From Sphingobium herbicidovorans (lineage in GTDB: Bacteria; Pseudomonadota; Alphaproteobacteria; Sphingomonadales; Sphingomonadaceae), in assembly GCF_002080435.1 (NCBI RefSeq), contig NZ_CP020538.1, positions 1,364,001-1,428,000 on the forward strand: a stretch of 64,000 bases of DNA, in the 5' to 3' direction. A model generated the notes under the pieces. The model had not been told where the DNA came from, ran no database searches, and saw only the letters and a list, made by a program, of their open reading frames with translations. A program made the translations under genes and the position numbers. Below, one piece after another: positions 48,003 through 58,051 of the stretch; position 1 is the first letter of the stretch, and every line of letters starts with the position of its first letter.

Positions 48003-49591
48003 GCGAACAGGCCGTGGATATACCAGCGCGGATGGCGGGCTTCCGTGCCGTATAGGCCGTGGCGAAAAATCCAGTAGCGCCGCCCGCGCGCATCTTCGAC
48101 CCGGTAATAGTCGCGCGTCATGCCGGCGCTTTCGCCTTCCAGCGAACCGTCCTGCGCCTTCCACCATTCAGGCGCGATCCGCTCCGGTCCTTCATAGCGG
48201 GTGACTTCATGAGCCGTGCGGCGCCAGCGGAAATGATGCGGCGGGCCGTCGGGAACCTGCGCCACCACCTCAATTGGCTGGGGAGGGTCGAACAGATGGA
48301 TAGGCCGCATCGGAGGATCGCCCGGCTCCGACTGGCGCCGCCAGCTTGATGGGGAGCGGCTTTCCACCGCGGGCAGTGCGAGTTGCGCCTGTTCAGGGAT
48401 GTGACTGTCGCGCGGTTCGAGGCGCTGAATCCGGCCCTGGCCAGCGCGGACGGAAAGTCGATCGATGAGCGCGGCGATCGCCTCCTCCCGGCGCGCTTCT
48501 CCACCCTCCAGCGCCAGTTGGGTGGCAGCCATGGCTTCGGTCTGGGGCACTGTCAGACGCAGCATGTCGAAACCAAAGCCAGGGTCGAGCGGGTCCGACA
48601 GACTGTCGATCCGTTCCTGCACCAGACGCATGATGGAGGGCGCATCTCGCACAGGCAGGCTGGTTCCGACCCGCAGCGGAAAGGCGAGACCATCCGTGCG
48701 AAAGAACATTATTTCGAACCGGCGGCCGCCTTCGCCACGTTCGCCGAGCCGTTCCCCCGCTTCGGCCGCCATCTCCTCCAGACTTTGAAGCGCATAGGCG
48801 GTGCTGCCCATCGGTTCGGCAAAGCGGCGTTCGATCCGGACTGCGGGGCGCGGGCGGCGCGGAGCGAGGGGGCGGTGGTCCAGACCCAACAGGCGGTGCA
48901 GCGCATCAACCGCTTCCTCACCAAAGCGCGCGGCCAGGGTCGCGGCGGGGCGCGCGGCAAGATCTCCCACCGTGCGCAGTCCCGCCCGGCGCAGCCCGAC
49001 CGCGCTTTCCTCTTCCAGTCCCAGCGCCTCTACCGGCAGGCGGCGCAGGGCGGCATCCTCATCAGCGGCAGGGACCGAAGCGAAGCGAGCGAGCGCATGC
49101 GCGCCCTCCGCCGTACCCGCCAGCGCATGGCGTACGCGCATGCCGTGCCGTTCCAGCCGCTCGACCGCCTCGCGCGCCAATGCTTCCTCACCGTTCCACA
49201 AATGCGCGCAGCCGCTGATGTCGAGCAGTAATCCCTGAGGCGGGTCCAGCGCAGCGATCGGCGTATAGCGCGCGCAGCCGTCACACAGCCGCTCCAGCCA
49301 ATCCTGATCGGCATGGGCATCCGCCTCGAATATCCGCAAGCCGGGTTCGCGCGCTCGGGCATCGGCCAACGTCATACCCGCACTAAGGCCGATCGCCAGC
49401 GCATCGGCATCCAGCGCCACCAGCCGCATCGCCCCCCGCACCGTTTCGACGATCACGGCGGGCGTATCCTGCCCCTGCTCCGCCCAGAGATCAGGCTGCG
49501 CGATGCGCAGCCGGTCGAGCGGAAGGAACGGAAACCACAGCGCCAGGTAGCGGCGTGTCCGCGCTGTCACTTCTCGGGTCATGGCGTTCAT
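47999..49591 (-). CDS. imuB: ImuB, Y-family polymerase-like mutasome subunit
   Basis: ImuB is a catalytically inactive Y-family relative that links ImuA, DnaE2 and the beta clamp during SOS mutagenesis. The N terminus RRYLALWFPFLPLDRL, GMTLADARAREPGLRIFEAD, LLLDISGCAHLWNGEEAL and the helix-hairpin region (GLRTVGDLAARPAATLAARFG) are typical. LALWFP stands where true Y polymerases have catalytic acids. The C-terminal part ends RDYYRVEDARGRRYWIFRHG. The ATG of MNAMTRE follows GGAG; 530 residues. It overlaps imuA by about 100 bases and dnaE2 by ATGA. Confidence 0.92.
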   Translation of the reverse strand: MNAMTREVTARTRRYLALWFPFLPLDRLRIAQPDLWAEQGQDTPAVIVETVRGAMRLVALDADALAIGLSAGMTLADARAREPGLRIFEADAHADQDWLERLCDGCARYTPIAALDPPQGLLLDISGCAHLWNGEEALAREAVERLERHGMRVRHALAGTAEGAHALARFASVPAADEDAALRRLPVEALGLEEESAVGLRRAGLRTVGDLAARPAATLAARFGEEAVDALHRLLGLDHRPLAPRRPRPAVRIERRFAEPMGSTAYALQSLEEMAAEAGERLGERGEGGRRFEIMFFRTDGLAFPLRVGTSLPVRDAPSIMRLVQERIDSLSDPLDPGFGFDMLRLTVPQTEAMAATQLALEGGEARREEAIAALIDRLSVRAGQGRIQRLEPRDSHIPEQAQLALPAVESRSPSSWRRQSEPGDPPMRPIHLFDPPQPIEVVAQVPDGPPHHFRWRRTAHEVTRYEGPERIAPEWWKAQDGSLEGESAGMTRDYYRVEDARGRRYWIFRHGLYGTEARHPRWYIHGLFA

Positions 49592-50294
49592 CGCATTCTT
49601 CTCCAAAGACGCCCCGTTCGCTGTTCCACACAAGACGGCACGTAATGCCGTCGGGTCCCGACCGACGGCGTAGCAGGCTAAGATCAAAGGCTGTCATGCC
49701 CGGCGCATTGCCGGGCAACGGGACCGAAGGCGCTGCCGTCACCCGCCAGCGCGTGTCGGCAGCGCTGGGCACCGGATCACCCCCGATACGCAACAAAAAA
49801 GCTGTGACGCCCGATGCTTCCGCCGCGAGCGCCAGGCGGCGGCTGGCGGTCAGGTCCATGAGCGGTGCGCGCCCGCGCAGTTCGATCACGAGCGAGCCAA
49901 GGGCGGGACAACGCAGCGCATCGACCGCAGCCCGCAGCAGCAGCGCATCATCCTTCATGACCCCAATCAGCAAATAAGCGGGATCGATGCCCAGTGCGGC
50001 AAGGCCCGGACCATAGGGCTGCCCAGCCGCTCCATTTATGGGGCGCAGCCAGAACATAGGGGACTGTCCCGCCGCGAGATGAGCAAAAATCAGGGAAAGC
50101 CCGGCAGCAGCGCCTTCGTCTTCGTTTCTTCCAAACAGTTCATGCACGCGACCCTGGGCCAGGCCGCCCTGTAATGTCTGATCCAGGGGCGCATGCCCGG
50201 TCGCGATCCGCGCACCGGCTTTGGTGGCTGGAATCCCTTCCAGCGATGCGATGTGCCGCCTGAGGGCTGCAAGCGTGTTCACCGACTCGATCAT
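49491..50294 (-). CDS. imuA: ImuA, RecA-like mutasome subunit
   Basis: The 267-residue protein is the RecA-fold partner of ImuB. GLAQGRVHELFGRNEDEGAA replaces a standard Walker A loop, followed by FWLRPINGAAGQPYGPGLAALG and VIELRGRAPLMDLTASRRL, both typical of ImuA. The last 30 or so residues overlap the imuB start in another frame and are Pro/Ala-rich, so the functional end may lie near VWNSERGVFGEE. An SOS box begins five bases before the start codon, leaving little room for a leader; the transcript may be nearly leaderless or the start may lie slightly downstream. Confidence 0.88.
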   Translation of the reverse strand: MIESVNTLAALRRHIASLEGIPATKAGARIATGHAPLDQTLQGGLAQGRVHELFGRNEDEGAAAGLSLIFAHLAAGQSPMFWLRPINGAAGQPYGPGLAALGIDPAYLLIGVMKDDALLLRAAVDALRCPALGSLVIELRGRAPLMDLTASRRLALAAEASGVTAFLLRIGGDPVPSAADTRWRVTAAPSVPLPGNAPGMTAFDLSLLRRRSGPDGITCRLVWNSERGVFGEECDERHDPRSDSADTPLPGAVVSVPSARPAAHRAA

Positions 50295-50298
50295 AAAT

Positions 50299-50313
50299 GT
50301 TCTCTATATGTTC
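50299..50313 (-). promoter_or_regulatory. LexA/SOS box upstream of imuA
   Basis: GTTC, seven bases, GTTC reads on the plus strand, equal to GAAC-N7-GAAC towards imuA: a perfect alphaproteobacterial LexA operator. It lies immediately before imuA and should bring imuA-imuB-dnaE2 under DNA-damage control. A TATAGA inside the box could be the -10 element. Confidence 0.88.
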
Positions 50314-50454
50314 TTTTCGACGGTAAGGCGACTCCTGTCAATGAAGTTGGCGGCGGTCTGCAAAGGAGATGTCTGTGTCACCTTCGTTACACAATTTGGC
50401 TATCATCCGGAAAGGTCCTACGCGCCGGCAATCCGCCACGCTAACTTGCGTCAT

Positions 50455-51795
50455 ATGGACACACCCTCGATCGCCTCGCTCGTACAGGCTCCTTCTCTCC
50501 TCGCTCGCCGGATTTCGTCTGCGCGCAGCCTAAGCCTGGTATCGGACGCCGCCACGGCCCTTCTAGCTTCCTATCCGAAATCGGGCCGAACATGGCTGAG
50601 GTTTATTCTGGCGCAATATTTCCTCGCATCGCGTCAATATGCGCCGATCACAACGCAGAGCATGTTCACCTTCGCCCCGAATTTCGATCTGGATCCTGTA
50701 CGCGGAATACCGGCCTTCGTACGCAGATCGGAGGAGGCCTCCTTCCCCTTGGTCCCTTCCACCCATCTTCGCTTCAAGCCGACCCTGCCCAGCCGACTTC
50801 CCGTCATATTCCTGATCCGTGATCCACGAGCGGTGCTCATTTCCGACTATCATCACGTAACGCGGCACAAGATGTCTTTCCGCGGCAGCATTGATGATTT
50901 CCTGGTCGACCAGGACAGAGGCCTATCCCACTACATTAAATATATGAACAGCTGGGCCACTGGCCTCGCACGCCATGATCATCACATCATATATTATGAG
51001 GATTTGCTGGCTGATACGGAATCCGAAGTAGAAAAAATGCTCATATTCCTTGATGAGCCGGTCAACTTTAAAGCGCTACAATATGCTGTAGAAAATTCAT
51101 CCTTTGAAAAATTGAAAGCATTGGAACTTGCACAAGGCATTCCTGGACACGATTATGACCGATCAGACGCCGATGCCTTGCGGATAAGAAAAGGACAATC
51201 GGACAGCTTCCGTGAAGAGCTGACTATTGATCAACAAAAATTCATAGAGGATAGCTGCAAATCCCAGTTGGACAGGCGCATGCTGGCGAGGCTGGAGCGA
51301 TACGGCTTTCTGGACATCCAACCATCCCCTGCTGCCGGGCAGACCAGCACCCCGAAACCCGCAGCGCCGAAGGACACGGCGCATGATTTTACGCCCAATC
51401 GCCGCATGGCGAATCTCGGCGTTCAGTTGCTGAGCGAAGCCATGGTCATCATCGGCCTTGCCGCCATGATCATCGCCCCACCCATATTGGTGATAGAAGT
51501 AGGAGAATGGCTGTTCCGGCGCGAATGGGACGGCCACTCCCTGGAAGATGGCCTTGCCCTGTTCGGGATCGACCGGGTCGGCCCCGTGGAGACACCGACC
51601 GAACAATTCCTGGACGTTCTCCTGGCGCTGCCGCTGACCATTACCCTGTTTCTCTACGGCCTGTTCACGCTTCTGGCCGGGGTGCATTTTGGAGACTGGG
51701 GGTTGCAGGGAGTGAGGCTCAAGAAAAAACTTGCCGTCCGGCAGAGCAGGAAGTCCCGCAAAAATCGTACCCAAACCGCCGTCTTCCGATCCTGA
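50455..51795 (+). CDS. sulfotransferase-domain protein with C-terminal membrane segments
   Basis: The 446-residue product has a sulfotransferase fold: the 5'-phosphosulfate loop is SYPKSGRTWLR, the 3'-phosphate site is in FLIRDPRAVLISDYHH, and RKGQSDSFREEL resembles the conserved RKG loop. The catalytic acceptor is unknown. After a Pro/Ala linker near residue 300 come two predicted membrane helices (AMVIIGLAAMIIAPPILVI and LLALPLTITLFLYGLFTLLAG) and a very basic tail. The middle of the gene (about 50930-51260) is visibly AT-richer than its neighbours, a sign of possible transfer. The start lacks a good ribosome-binding site and is tentative. Confidence 0.78.
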   Translation: MDTPSIASLVQAPSLLARRISSARSLSLVSDAATALLASYPKSGRTWLRFILAQYFLASRQYAPITTQSMFTFAPNFDLDPVRGIPAFVRRSEEASFPLVPSTHLRFKPTLPSRLPVIFLIRDPRAVLISDYHHVTRHKMSFRGSIDDFLVDQDRGLSHYIKYMNSWATGLARHDHHIIYYEDLLADTESEVEKMLIFLDEPVNFKALQYAVENSSFEKLKALELAQGIPGHDYDRSDADALRIRKGQSDSFREELTIDQQKFIEDSCKSQLDRRMLARLERYGFLDIQPSPAAGQTSTPKPAAPKDTAHDFTPNRRMANLGVQLLSEAMVIIGLAAMIIAPPILVIEVGEWLFRREWDGHSLEDGLALFGIDRVGPVETPTEQFLDVLLALPLTITLFLYGLFTLLAGVHFGDWGLQGVRLKKKLAVRQSRKSRKNRTQTAVFRS

Positions 51796-51838
51796 ACCGA
51801 CATGAATTGTGCGCCATACCGACCATTAGCAATATGGT

Positions 51839-51877
51839 AAAAGGCCCACCCCGCATTGAAGCGTGGGCGGGCCTTTT
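51839..51877. terminator. bidirectional terminator between sulfotransferase gene and recA
   Basis: AAAAGGCCC and GGGCCTTTT form the outer stem with a G/C-rich inner stem, giving an A-run on one side and a T-run on the other. This is the classical shape of an intrinsic terminator acting on both convergent genes. Confidence 0.88.
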
Positions 51878-51952
51878 CAGTGCTTGAAACGAGAGGCGGG
51901 CAGAACTGCACAACCGTCCTGCGGCTGATCCGGCCGCAGGCGCTTGCCACGC

Positions 51953-53026
51953 TTATTCGCCGTCATCCTCCGCTTCGGGTCCGGTCATCATCGCTTCGGC
52001 GACCTCTTCGGTCTTGCCGCGGATCACCTTTTCCAGGCGCTCCGCCATTTCGGGATGTTCCTTGAGGAAGGTTTTGGCGTTCTCCCGCCCCTGGCCAATG
52101 CGGACAGAGTCATAGGAGAACCATGCGCCCGATTTTTCGACCACGCCGGCCTTGACGCCCAGGTCGAGAATCTCGCCGATCTTCGAAATGCCTTCGCCAT
52201 ACATGATGTCGAATTCGACCTGCTTGAACGGCGGCGCGACCTTGTTCTTCACCACTTTCACGCGGGTCGCATTGCCCACGATATCGTCACGGTCCTTGAT
52301 CTGGCCGGTGCGGCGAATGTCGAGGCGCACCGAGGCATAGAATTTGAGCGCATTGCCACCGGTCGTCGTTTCCGGATTACCGTACATGACGCCGATCTTC
52401 ATGCGGACCTGATTGATGAAGATCACCAGGCATTTTGAGCGCGAGATGGAGCCGGTGAGCTTACGCAGCGCCTGGCTCATGAGGCGCGCCTGCAGACCGA
52501 CATGGCTGTCGCCCATCTCGCCTTCGATTTCCGCACGGGGCACAAGTGCGGCGACCGAATCGATCACCAGCACGTCGATGGCATTTGACCGGACCAGCGT
52601 ATCGACAATTTCGAGCGCCTGCTCGCCTGTATCGGGCTGAGACACGATCAACTCGTCGATATCAACGCCCAGCTTCTTGGCATAGCCTGGATCGAGCGCA
52701 TGTTCCGCATCGACAAAAGCCGCGACACCGCCTGTCTTCTGCGCCTCGGCAATGGCGTGAAGTGCGAGCGTGGTCTTGCCCGAGCTTTCCGGGCCATAAA
52801 TCTCGATGATACGACCGCGCGGCAAGCCGCCAATGCCCAACGCGATATCCAGTCCGAGCGATCCGGTGGAGACCGCTTCAATCTCGATCTTTTCTCGGCT
52901 GCCCAGTTTCATCGCCGAGCCCTTGCCAAAAGCGCGATCAATCTGGGAAAGGGCCGCTTCCAATGCTTTCTGTCTGTCCATTGTCCCTGTCTTCTTGGAA
53001 TCGATGAGTGAGAGCATTGCTGTCAT
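51953..53026 (-). CDS. recA: recombinase RecA
   Basis: RecA forms filaments on single-stranded DNA, drives strand exchange and triggers LexA self-cleavage. Walker A is GPESSGKTT, Walker B is in [14 protein letters not shown], and the DNA-binding loops follow ([21 protein letters not shown] is cut here to [14 protein letters not shown], and [13 protein letters not shown]). The start at MTAMLSLID is chosen because AGGGGAT lies upstream; the frame remains open further but is not conserved-looking. 357 residues, acidic C-terminal tail. An SOS box lies about 75 bases upstream. Confidence 0.98.
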   Translation of the reverse strand: MTAMLSLIDSKKTGTMDRQKALEAALSQIDRAFGKGSAMKLGSREKIEIEAVSTGSLGLDIALGIGGLPRGRIIEIYGPESSGKTTLALHAIAEAQKTGGVAAFVDAEHALDPGYAKKLGVDIDELIVSQPDTGEQALEIVDTLVRSNAIDVLVIDSVAALVPRAEIEGEMGDSHVGLQARLMSQALRKLTGSISRSKCLVIFINQVRMKIGVMYGNPETTTGGNALKFYASVRLDIRRTGQIKDRDDIVGNATRVKVVKNKVAPPFKQVEFDIMYGEGISKIGEILDLGVKAGVVEKSGAWFSYDSVRIGQGRENAKTFLKEHPEMAERLEKVIRGKTEEVAEAMMTGPEAEDDGE

Positions 53027-53077
53027 CGGCCTATCCCCTGTCAAGCAGAAGCGCCGATTCAGTGGCGCCTTGGCCAC

Positions 53078-53115
53078 TACGTATCCTCTTTGTTCTCATA
53101 GAACAAGAGGGGAAC
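53078..53115 (-). promoter_or_regulatory. recA SOS box with overlapping promoter candidate
   Basis: GAAC-N7-GAAC on the plus strand (53101-53115) is a perfect alphaproteobacterial LexA operator. Towards recA, TTGTTC overlaps it as a -35 element, followed after exactly 17 bases by TACGTA as a -10 candidate. LexA binding would cover the -35 region. An additional GTTC-N5-GAAC palindrome adjoins the box. Confidence 0.82.
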
Positions 53116-53128
53116 GGAATTTTCCTAT

Positions 53129-53485
53129 TTAAGAAGACAGAACCTTGGTCAGGGCGCGTTCAACCGCCCCGATCGTATAGGGTTTTGCCAATGTCGGACG
53201 GCTCGAATGGCTAGCTGGCACGTCATCGGCCATGCCACCGGTCGCAAAGACGAACGGAATGCCGCTGTCGGCCAGAATGTCAGCCACCGGCCAGCTTTTT
53301 TCGCCTTGGAGATTGCAATCGACCAGCGCCGCATCAAAACCACCCTTGCGCGCCTGGTCACACGCCTCCTCAACAGATACGGCGATGGCGTGCAGGCGAT
53401 AGCCCAATGTATCGAGATAATCTTCCAGCATCATGCCGATCATTGCTTCATCCTCGACCACCAGGATGGCCTTGCTGTCCGACAT
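53129..53485 (-). CDS. single-domain response regulator
   Basis: The 118-residue protein is a complete receiver domain: acidic pair in VVEDEAMIG, phospho-acceptor Asp in ALVDCNLQGE, Thr in FVFATGGMADD and Lys in LAKPYT. It has no output domain, so it acts by protein contact or as a phosphate sink. GGGGGATCG precedes the ATG. It lies 80 bases downstream of cckA on the same strand and may belong to that phosphorelay, although it does not look like CpdR or ChpT. Confidence 0.88.
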   Translation of the reverse strand: MSDSKAILVVEDEAMIGMMLEDYLDTLGYRLHAIAVSVEEACDQARKGGFDAALVDCNLQGEKSWPVADILADSGIPFVFATGGMADDVPASHSSRPTLAKPYTIGAVERALTKVLSS

Positions 53486-53566
53486 GTGCGATCCCCCATT
53501 TTCGTTACGCTCGCCATCTTATCATCGGCGCGCCGACCCATATAAACACTTGGATGCCAAAGAAGT

Positions 53567-55990
53567 TCATTCCACCGCTGGACGCATGGCTAAAGCATCC
53601 CGCGCTGCTTCGGCCAGTTGGCTGACGGAGAAGGGCTTTGGCAGGAACGCGACATTGGCGATGTCGATAGATTTGCGCAGCTGCTCCTCGGCATAGCCGG
53701 ACATGAACAGCACCGGAAGGTCGGGATGACTGTGCCGCGCCCTAGCGACCATCGACGGGCCGTCCATGTTGGGCATGACCACATCCGATATCAGCAGGTC
53801 GATTTTTTCGCCGCCAGCCAGCACTTCCAGCCCCTGTTCGCCGTCATGGGCTGTCAGCACCTTATAGCCTTGCCGGACGAGGGCGCGTTCCGCGACGGCC
53901 CGCACCATATCCTCGTCCTCGACCAGCAGGACAGTACCCGTACCCCAGGTCTCGCTCCGCTTGACCGGCGCCTTCGCGGGAAGCGCATGGTCCATGTCCG
54001 CGCCCTGATAGACTGGCAGGTAGATGACGAAACTGGCGCCCCGGCCAAGCTCTGATTCGGCGAAAATATACCCGCCCGATTGCTTGACGATGCCATAGAC
54101 GGTGGAAAGGCCAAGGCCCGTGCCCTTGCCCAGTTCCTTGGTCGTGAAGAAAGGTTCGAATATCTTCGACAGGATGTCGGGCGGGATGCCAAGCCCGGTG
54201 TCGGATACGCGAAGCGCGGTATAGTCCGCCGCTGGTAATATTTCCTGTCGCATTTCCCGCACCTTGGCGGCGGGCACGGCATAGGTCTGGATATTGAGGA
54301 TACCGCCCTCCGGCATCGCGTCGCGCGCGTTGACCGCGAGGTTTACGATCACCTGTTCCAGCTGCCCCGGATCAGCGCGCACCGCGCCCAGGTTGCGACC
54401 ATGGCTGACGTCCAGCTTTACGCTTTCACCCAACAGGCGCTTCAGGAGGTTGGACACTTCCGCCACGATGTCAGGCAGCTGCAAGACCTGTGGACGCAGC
54501 GTCTGCTGGCGGGAAAAGGCGAGCAACTGCCGGGTCAGGCCGGCAGCGCGATTGCTGTTCGACTTGATCTGCTGGATGTCGTCATAATCGCTGTCGCCCG
54601 GCGTATGGCGCATCAACATCAGGTCACAGTGACCGATAATTGCGGTCAGGATATTGTTGAAGTCATGGGCGACGCCGCCGGCAAGCTGGCCGATTGCCTG
54701 CATCTTGGTCGCTTGCGCAACCTGCCGCTTGAGCTTGCTCTCCTCGCTATTGTCCTTGAGGCTGAGCAGCACCGCCGCCTCCCCCAGGCCCCGCACGCCC
54801 GCAAGGCTGAGGGCGGTCGGCTCTTCCGGTTCATTGCGGAGCCTGACGGCGATGTCGCCTGACATCTGTGGACCCACCGCAAAACGGCGCACCGCGTCGG
54901 CAACCGCGCCCTGATCCTCGCGCACGACCAGGTCGCCGGGATAGCTGGGCTTGTCTGAGCGCTTGAGTCCCGCAGCACGGGAAAAAGCGTTGTTGAGGAA
55001 CAGCACACGCCCATCGCGGTCCGCCATGGCGAGGCCGAAGGGCAGCAGGGACAGCAGGGTTTCGATATAGGAAAGCGCTGATGTCCCGCCCGCGCTGCCA
55101 GCAGGTTCGTCGATCAGCAACAAGAGCATCGGCCCATCCTGGCCACTCTGATTGCCCACTGGCTGTGTCGCACGGCGCAGCGGCACCTGCAGCAGCCGCA
55201 GCGGCAACCCGCCCGATTCCTCGCGCGCCAGAAACAGTCGGCCTTTGTCATCGACGCGCATATGGGCGGCAAAATCCCGGCCTGTGATATTCGCGTCGAT
55301 CCGACCGGCCGCGCGAAGGAGAAAGGCGCCGTTGGCGGCACGGATGCGTCCTTCGCCCCCGATCATGACTGCCATGATCCCCGCCTCGCCCATCTGCCGT
55401 CCCGCGTCACCGGTCAGCAGCCGGTGCACATCGTCCAGCGCATTGGGCTGGCGCACAGGGGTAAAGCGCCAGAGCAGATAATCTTCAGACCGTCCGGTGC
55501 GGCAAATATCGACGTCAAGCCGCAGGGCGCCCTGAGCAATGCCTTCCACCCGCGCCTCGCCATCCCGCCATGCAGCGCGAGCGGCAGCGCCCAGCGATTC
55601 GGACACCTCAGGTTCAGCCGCCATGTTGGGAGGCGTCGGAAAACCGGGAAACCATTCGCCGAACAGGTCGCTGGCGCAAGCGAGCCGCCCCGCCCGATCC
55701 GTGACCGCAATCGCCATGTTGGACGCGTCAGCGGCCGCGCGCGCCACCGTCCAGTCTGGAACCGCATCGCGATCCGCTGCTTCCTCTGGAAAGATACGCC
55801 GATACCAGCTGAGCAACGCAGCAGCAGCCAGCACCATGGCGGCGAAACCAGCCGCCAGCGCCCGGTCGCCAATCGCATAGATAACAAGCCCCGCAGACAG
55901 CAGCGCAGCCAAGATCAGCAGCGGAAGGGACAGACGCGAGGGGCGTTCACCCGTCCACGCTTCCTCATCCCTTTTGACGCGCGAGGCCAT
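53567..55990 (-). CDS. cckA: hybrid histidine kinase CckA
   Basis: CckA heads the CckA-ChpT-CtrA phosphorelay that controls the alphaproteobacterial cell cycle. The 807-residue protein has two N-terminal membrane helices, PAS-like domains, a HisKA domain with the phosphorylated His near residue 440 ([11 protein letters not shown]), the ATPase domain ([31 protein letters not shown]) and a C-terminal receiver with Asp near 735 ([13 protein letters not shown]) and Lys in [17 protein letters not shown] and [20 protein letters not shown] match CckA closely. The ATG is chosen because AAGGGGGAAGG lies upstream. Confidence 0.9.
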   Translation of the reverse strand: MASRVKRDEEAWTGERPSRLSLPLLILAALLSAGLVIYAIGDRALAAGFAAMVLAAAALLSWYRRIFPEEAADRDAVPDWTVARAAADASNMAIAVTDRAGRLACASDLFGEWFPGFPTPPNMAAEPEVSESLGAAARAAWRDGEARVEGIAQGALRLDVDICRTGRSEDYLLWRFTPVRQPNALDDVHRLLTGDAGRQMGEAGIMAVMIGGEGRIRAANGAFLLRAAGRIDANITGRDFAAHMRVDDKGRLFLAREESGGLPLRLLQVPLRRATQPVGNQSGQDGPMLLLLIDEPAGSAGGTSALSYIETLLSLLPFGLAMADRDGRVLFLNNAFSRAAGLKRSDKPSYPGDLVVREDQGAVADAVRRFAVGPQMSGDIAVRLRNEPEEPTALSLAGVRGLGEAAVLLSLKDNSEESKLKRQVAQATKMQAIGQLAGGVAHDFNNILTAIIGHCDLMLMRHTPGDSDYDDIQQIKSNSNRAAGLTRQLLAFSRQQTLRPQVLQLPDIVAEVSNLLKRLLGESVKLDVSHGRNLGAVRADPGQLEQVIVNLAVNARDAMPEGGILNIQTYAVPAAKVREMRQEILPAADYTALRVSDTGLGIPPDILSKIFEPFFTTKELGKGTGLGLSTVYGIVKQSGGYIFAESELGRGASFVIYLPVYQGADMDHALPAKAPVKRSETWGTGTVLLVEDEDMVRAVAERALVRQGYKVLTAHDGEQGLEVLAGGEKIDLLISDVVMPNMDGPSMVARARHSHPDLPVLFMSGYAEEQLRKSIDIANVAFLPKPFSVSQLAEAARDALAMRPAVE

Positions 55991-56036
55991 CGGCCGGCCT
56001 TCCCCCTTGATAACGCCCGGACAGTACCGCCCGCCG

Positions 56037-56645
56037 TCAGACGGAGGCGACTTCTTCCAATGCGCTGCTTTCGTGCGCCTTGCCAATCCTCAATTTGCGA
56101 GAATGCCATTTCCGGCCCATGCGATGGCGCCAGATCCAGTCGGCGATGATGTAGCCGACGACCGCCATTGCGACAGAGATCAGCGTCAAGCCGAGCAACA
56201 TGGCAGGCGCTGCCTCGGAAAAGAGCCAGGCGATCCACTGCCGGATTGTCGCATGATCATTGACCAGCGCCATGAAGCCTGACGCATCCGCCGATCGTCC
56301 CAGCATCCAGTTGCCAATATAGACCGACGCCCAGAGGATGAGGGGGGTCGTGGCCGGATTGGACAGGAAGGTCATGGCCGCCGCAATGGGAATGTTGGCG
56401 CGGAAAGGCAGCGCAAGCAGCGCCGCGCCTGCAATCTGGATACCCGGGATCAGCAGGAATATGCCCACCAACAATCCCAACGCCACGCCACGCGGCACCG
56501 AACGGCGGGTAAAACGCCAGAGAGAGGGTTCCAGCACCCGGTGCGCGACCGGCGCCAGAAAGCGATTGCACTCCAGCGACTCGCGGGTGGGTGCATTGGC
56601 GTGCCACCAGCGGGAAAGACGTCCCATGCTCGCCCGGGGACCCAT
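56037..56645 (-). CDS. DUF2062 family membrane protein
   Basis: The 202-residue protein has about three membrane helices. RRSVPRGVALGLLVGIFLLIPGIQI, ANIPIAAAMTFLSNPATTP and LILWASVYIGNWMLG are typical of DUF2062. No biochemical function is known. Its ATG follows the smpB stop directly (TAAATG), and an in-frame ATG six codons later is an alternative, so it is likely co-translated with smpB. Confidence 0.85.
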   Translation of the reverse strand: MGPRASMGRLSRWWHANAPTRESLECNRFLAPVAHRVLEPSLWRFTRRSVPRGVALGLLVGIFLLIPGIQIAGAALLALPFRANIPIAAAMTFLSNPATTPLILWASVYIGNWMLGRSADASGFMALVNDHATIRQWIAWLFSEAAPAMLLGLTLISVAMAVVGYIIADWIWRHRMGRKWHSRKLRIGKAHESSALEEVASV

Positions 56646-57128
56646 TTAACGATGCGCTTTCATGATGCGCTGTTGGTCGCGTTTCCAGTCGCGCTCCTTG
56701 ATCGTCTCGCGCTTGTCATGCGTTTTCTTGCCACGCGCCAAGGCCAGCTCGACCTTCGCCTTGCCCCGGCCGTTGAAATAGATGCTGAGCGGGACAAGCG
56801 TCATGCCCTTGCGCTCTACCGCCCCGTGCATCCGGGCGATTTCCCGCTCGTGCAACAGCAGCTTGCGAGGGCGCTTGGGTTCATGGTTGAAACGATTGCC
56901 GTGGCTGAATTCGGGAATGTTGCTGTTGACCAACCACACCTGGTTGCCCTTCACCTCGGCATAGCTTTCGGCAATGTTGCCCTCGCCAAAGCGAAGCGAT
57001 TTCACCTCCGTCCCTTGCAACGCGATACCCGCCTCGAACACATCCTCAAGGAAATATTCAAAGCGTGCGCGCCGGTTTTCGGCGACGATCTTTTTCTTGT
57101 CGAACAGTTCGGGACGGGGGCGGGCCAT
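56646..57128 (-). CDS. smpB: SsrA-binding protein SmpB
   Basis: SmpB delivers tmRNA to stalled ribosomes. The 160-residue protein shows [66 protein letters not shown] and the basic tail [18 protein letters not shown], cut here, that inserts into the mRNA channel. It follows dapA on the same strand, a common alphaproteobacterial order. The tmRNA gene itself is not in the window. Confidence 0.97.
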   Translation of the reverse strand: MARPRPELFDKKKIVAENRRARFEYFLEDVFEAGIALQGTEVKSLRFGEGNIAESYAEVKGNQVWLVNSNIPEFSHGNRFNHEPKRPRKLLLHEREIARMHGAVERKGMTLVPLSIYFNGRGKAKVELALARGKKTHDKRETIKERDWKRDQQRIMKAHR

Positions 57129-57172
57129 GGATTCTAAACTAACTCACTTCACCATATAAGGCCGCAGCCCTT

Positions 57173-58051
57173 TTAAACGAGACCTGCAATTTCCAAGGCC
57201 CGGTCGACAGCGGCGCGACCTGATTCAGACGGCCAGGTGATGGGCAGCCGCAAATCGCCGGGCATGTCGGACCGCACACGGGTAAGCGCATATTTGACCG
57301 GCCCGGGTGAAGAATCGCTGAACAGGGCATCGTGCAGAGGATAGAGACGATCCTGCAGCTCAAGTGCTCCATCCCAATCGCCCGATGCGCAGGCCGCCTG
57401 AAACTGCGCGCAAAGGCGGGGCGCGACATTGGCCGTAACGGAGATACAGCCGCTGCCTCCCATTGCATTGAATCCCAGAGCGGTTTCGTCATTGCCCGAC
57501 AACTGGCAGAAATCGGCCCGGCAGGCGAGGCGTTGCGCGGTGACCCGCCCCAGATTCCCGGTGGCGTCCTTTATCCCGACGATCGACTGAAATTCCTTCG
57601 AAAGGCGGTGGATCACCGGAACGCCGATGTCGGTGATCGTGCGGCTCGGCACATTATAGAGGACAATGGGCAGGTCGCAGCGTTCGGCAAGGTGAGCAAA
57701 ATGCTGGTAAACGCCTTCCTGATTCGGCTTGTTATAATAAGGCGCGACCACCAACGCAGCATCCGCGCCCGCAGCTTGCGCCGCGAACATATGTTCCAGC
57801 GCAATGCGCGTGTCGTTCGATCCGCAGCCTGCGATCACCGGCACCCGCCCCGCCGCCTGGTCGACGCAGATCGCAACCACGCGATTATGCTCGTCGACCG
57901 TCATGGTGGCGCTTTCGCCGGTGGTGCCACAGGGCACGAGCGCGCTGCTTCCCTCCTCGATCTGCCAATCCACCAGCGCGCGAAATGCCACCTCGTCGAC
58001 CGTTCCATTGCGGAAAGGGGTGATCAGCGCCGGAATAGATCCGGAAAACAT
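57173..58051 (-). CDS. dapA: 4-hydroxy-tetrahydrodipicolinate synthase
   Basis: DapA condenses pyruvate with aspartate semialdehyde in lysine and diaminopimelate synthesis. The 292-residue TIM-barrel shows GSIPALITPF, GTTGESATM, the Tyr in VLYNVPSRT and the Schiff-base Lys in VGIKDATGNL. AAGGAG seven bases before the ATG of MFSGS fixes the start; an in-frame TTG two codons earlier is less likely. It is divergent from the lytic transglycosylase gene, so cell-wall precursor synthesis and wall turnover share an intergenic region. Confidence 0.96.
   Translation of the reverse strand: MFSGSIPALITPFRNGTVDEVAFRALVDWQIEEGSSALVPCGTTGESATMTVDEHNRVVAICVDQAAGRVPVIAGCGSNDTRIALEHMFAAQAAGADAALVVAPYYNKPNQEGVYQHFAHLAERCDLPIVLYNVPSRTITDIGVPVIHRLSKEFQSIVGIKDATGNLGRVTAQRLACRADFCQLSGNDETALGFNAMGGSGCISVTANVAPRLCAQFQAACASGDWDGALELQDRLYPLHDALFSDSSPGPVKYALTRVRSDMPGDLRLPITWPSESGRAAVDRALEIAGLV

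Noticed and set aside
48383..49231. A 282-residue open frame antisense to imuB.
   Set aside because: Arg/Gln/His-rich shadow with no start signal, opposite a conserved gene.
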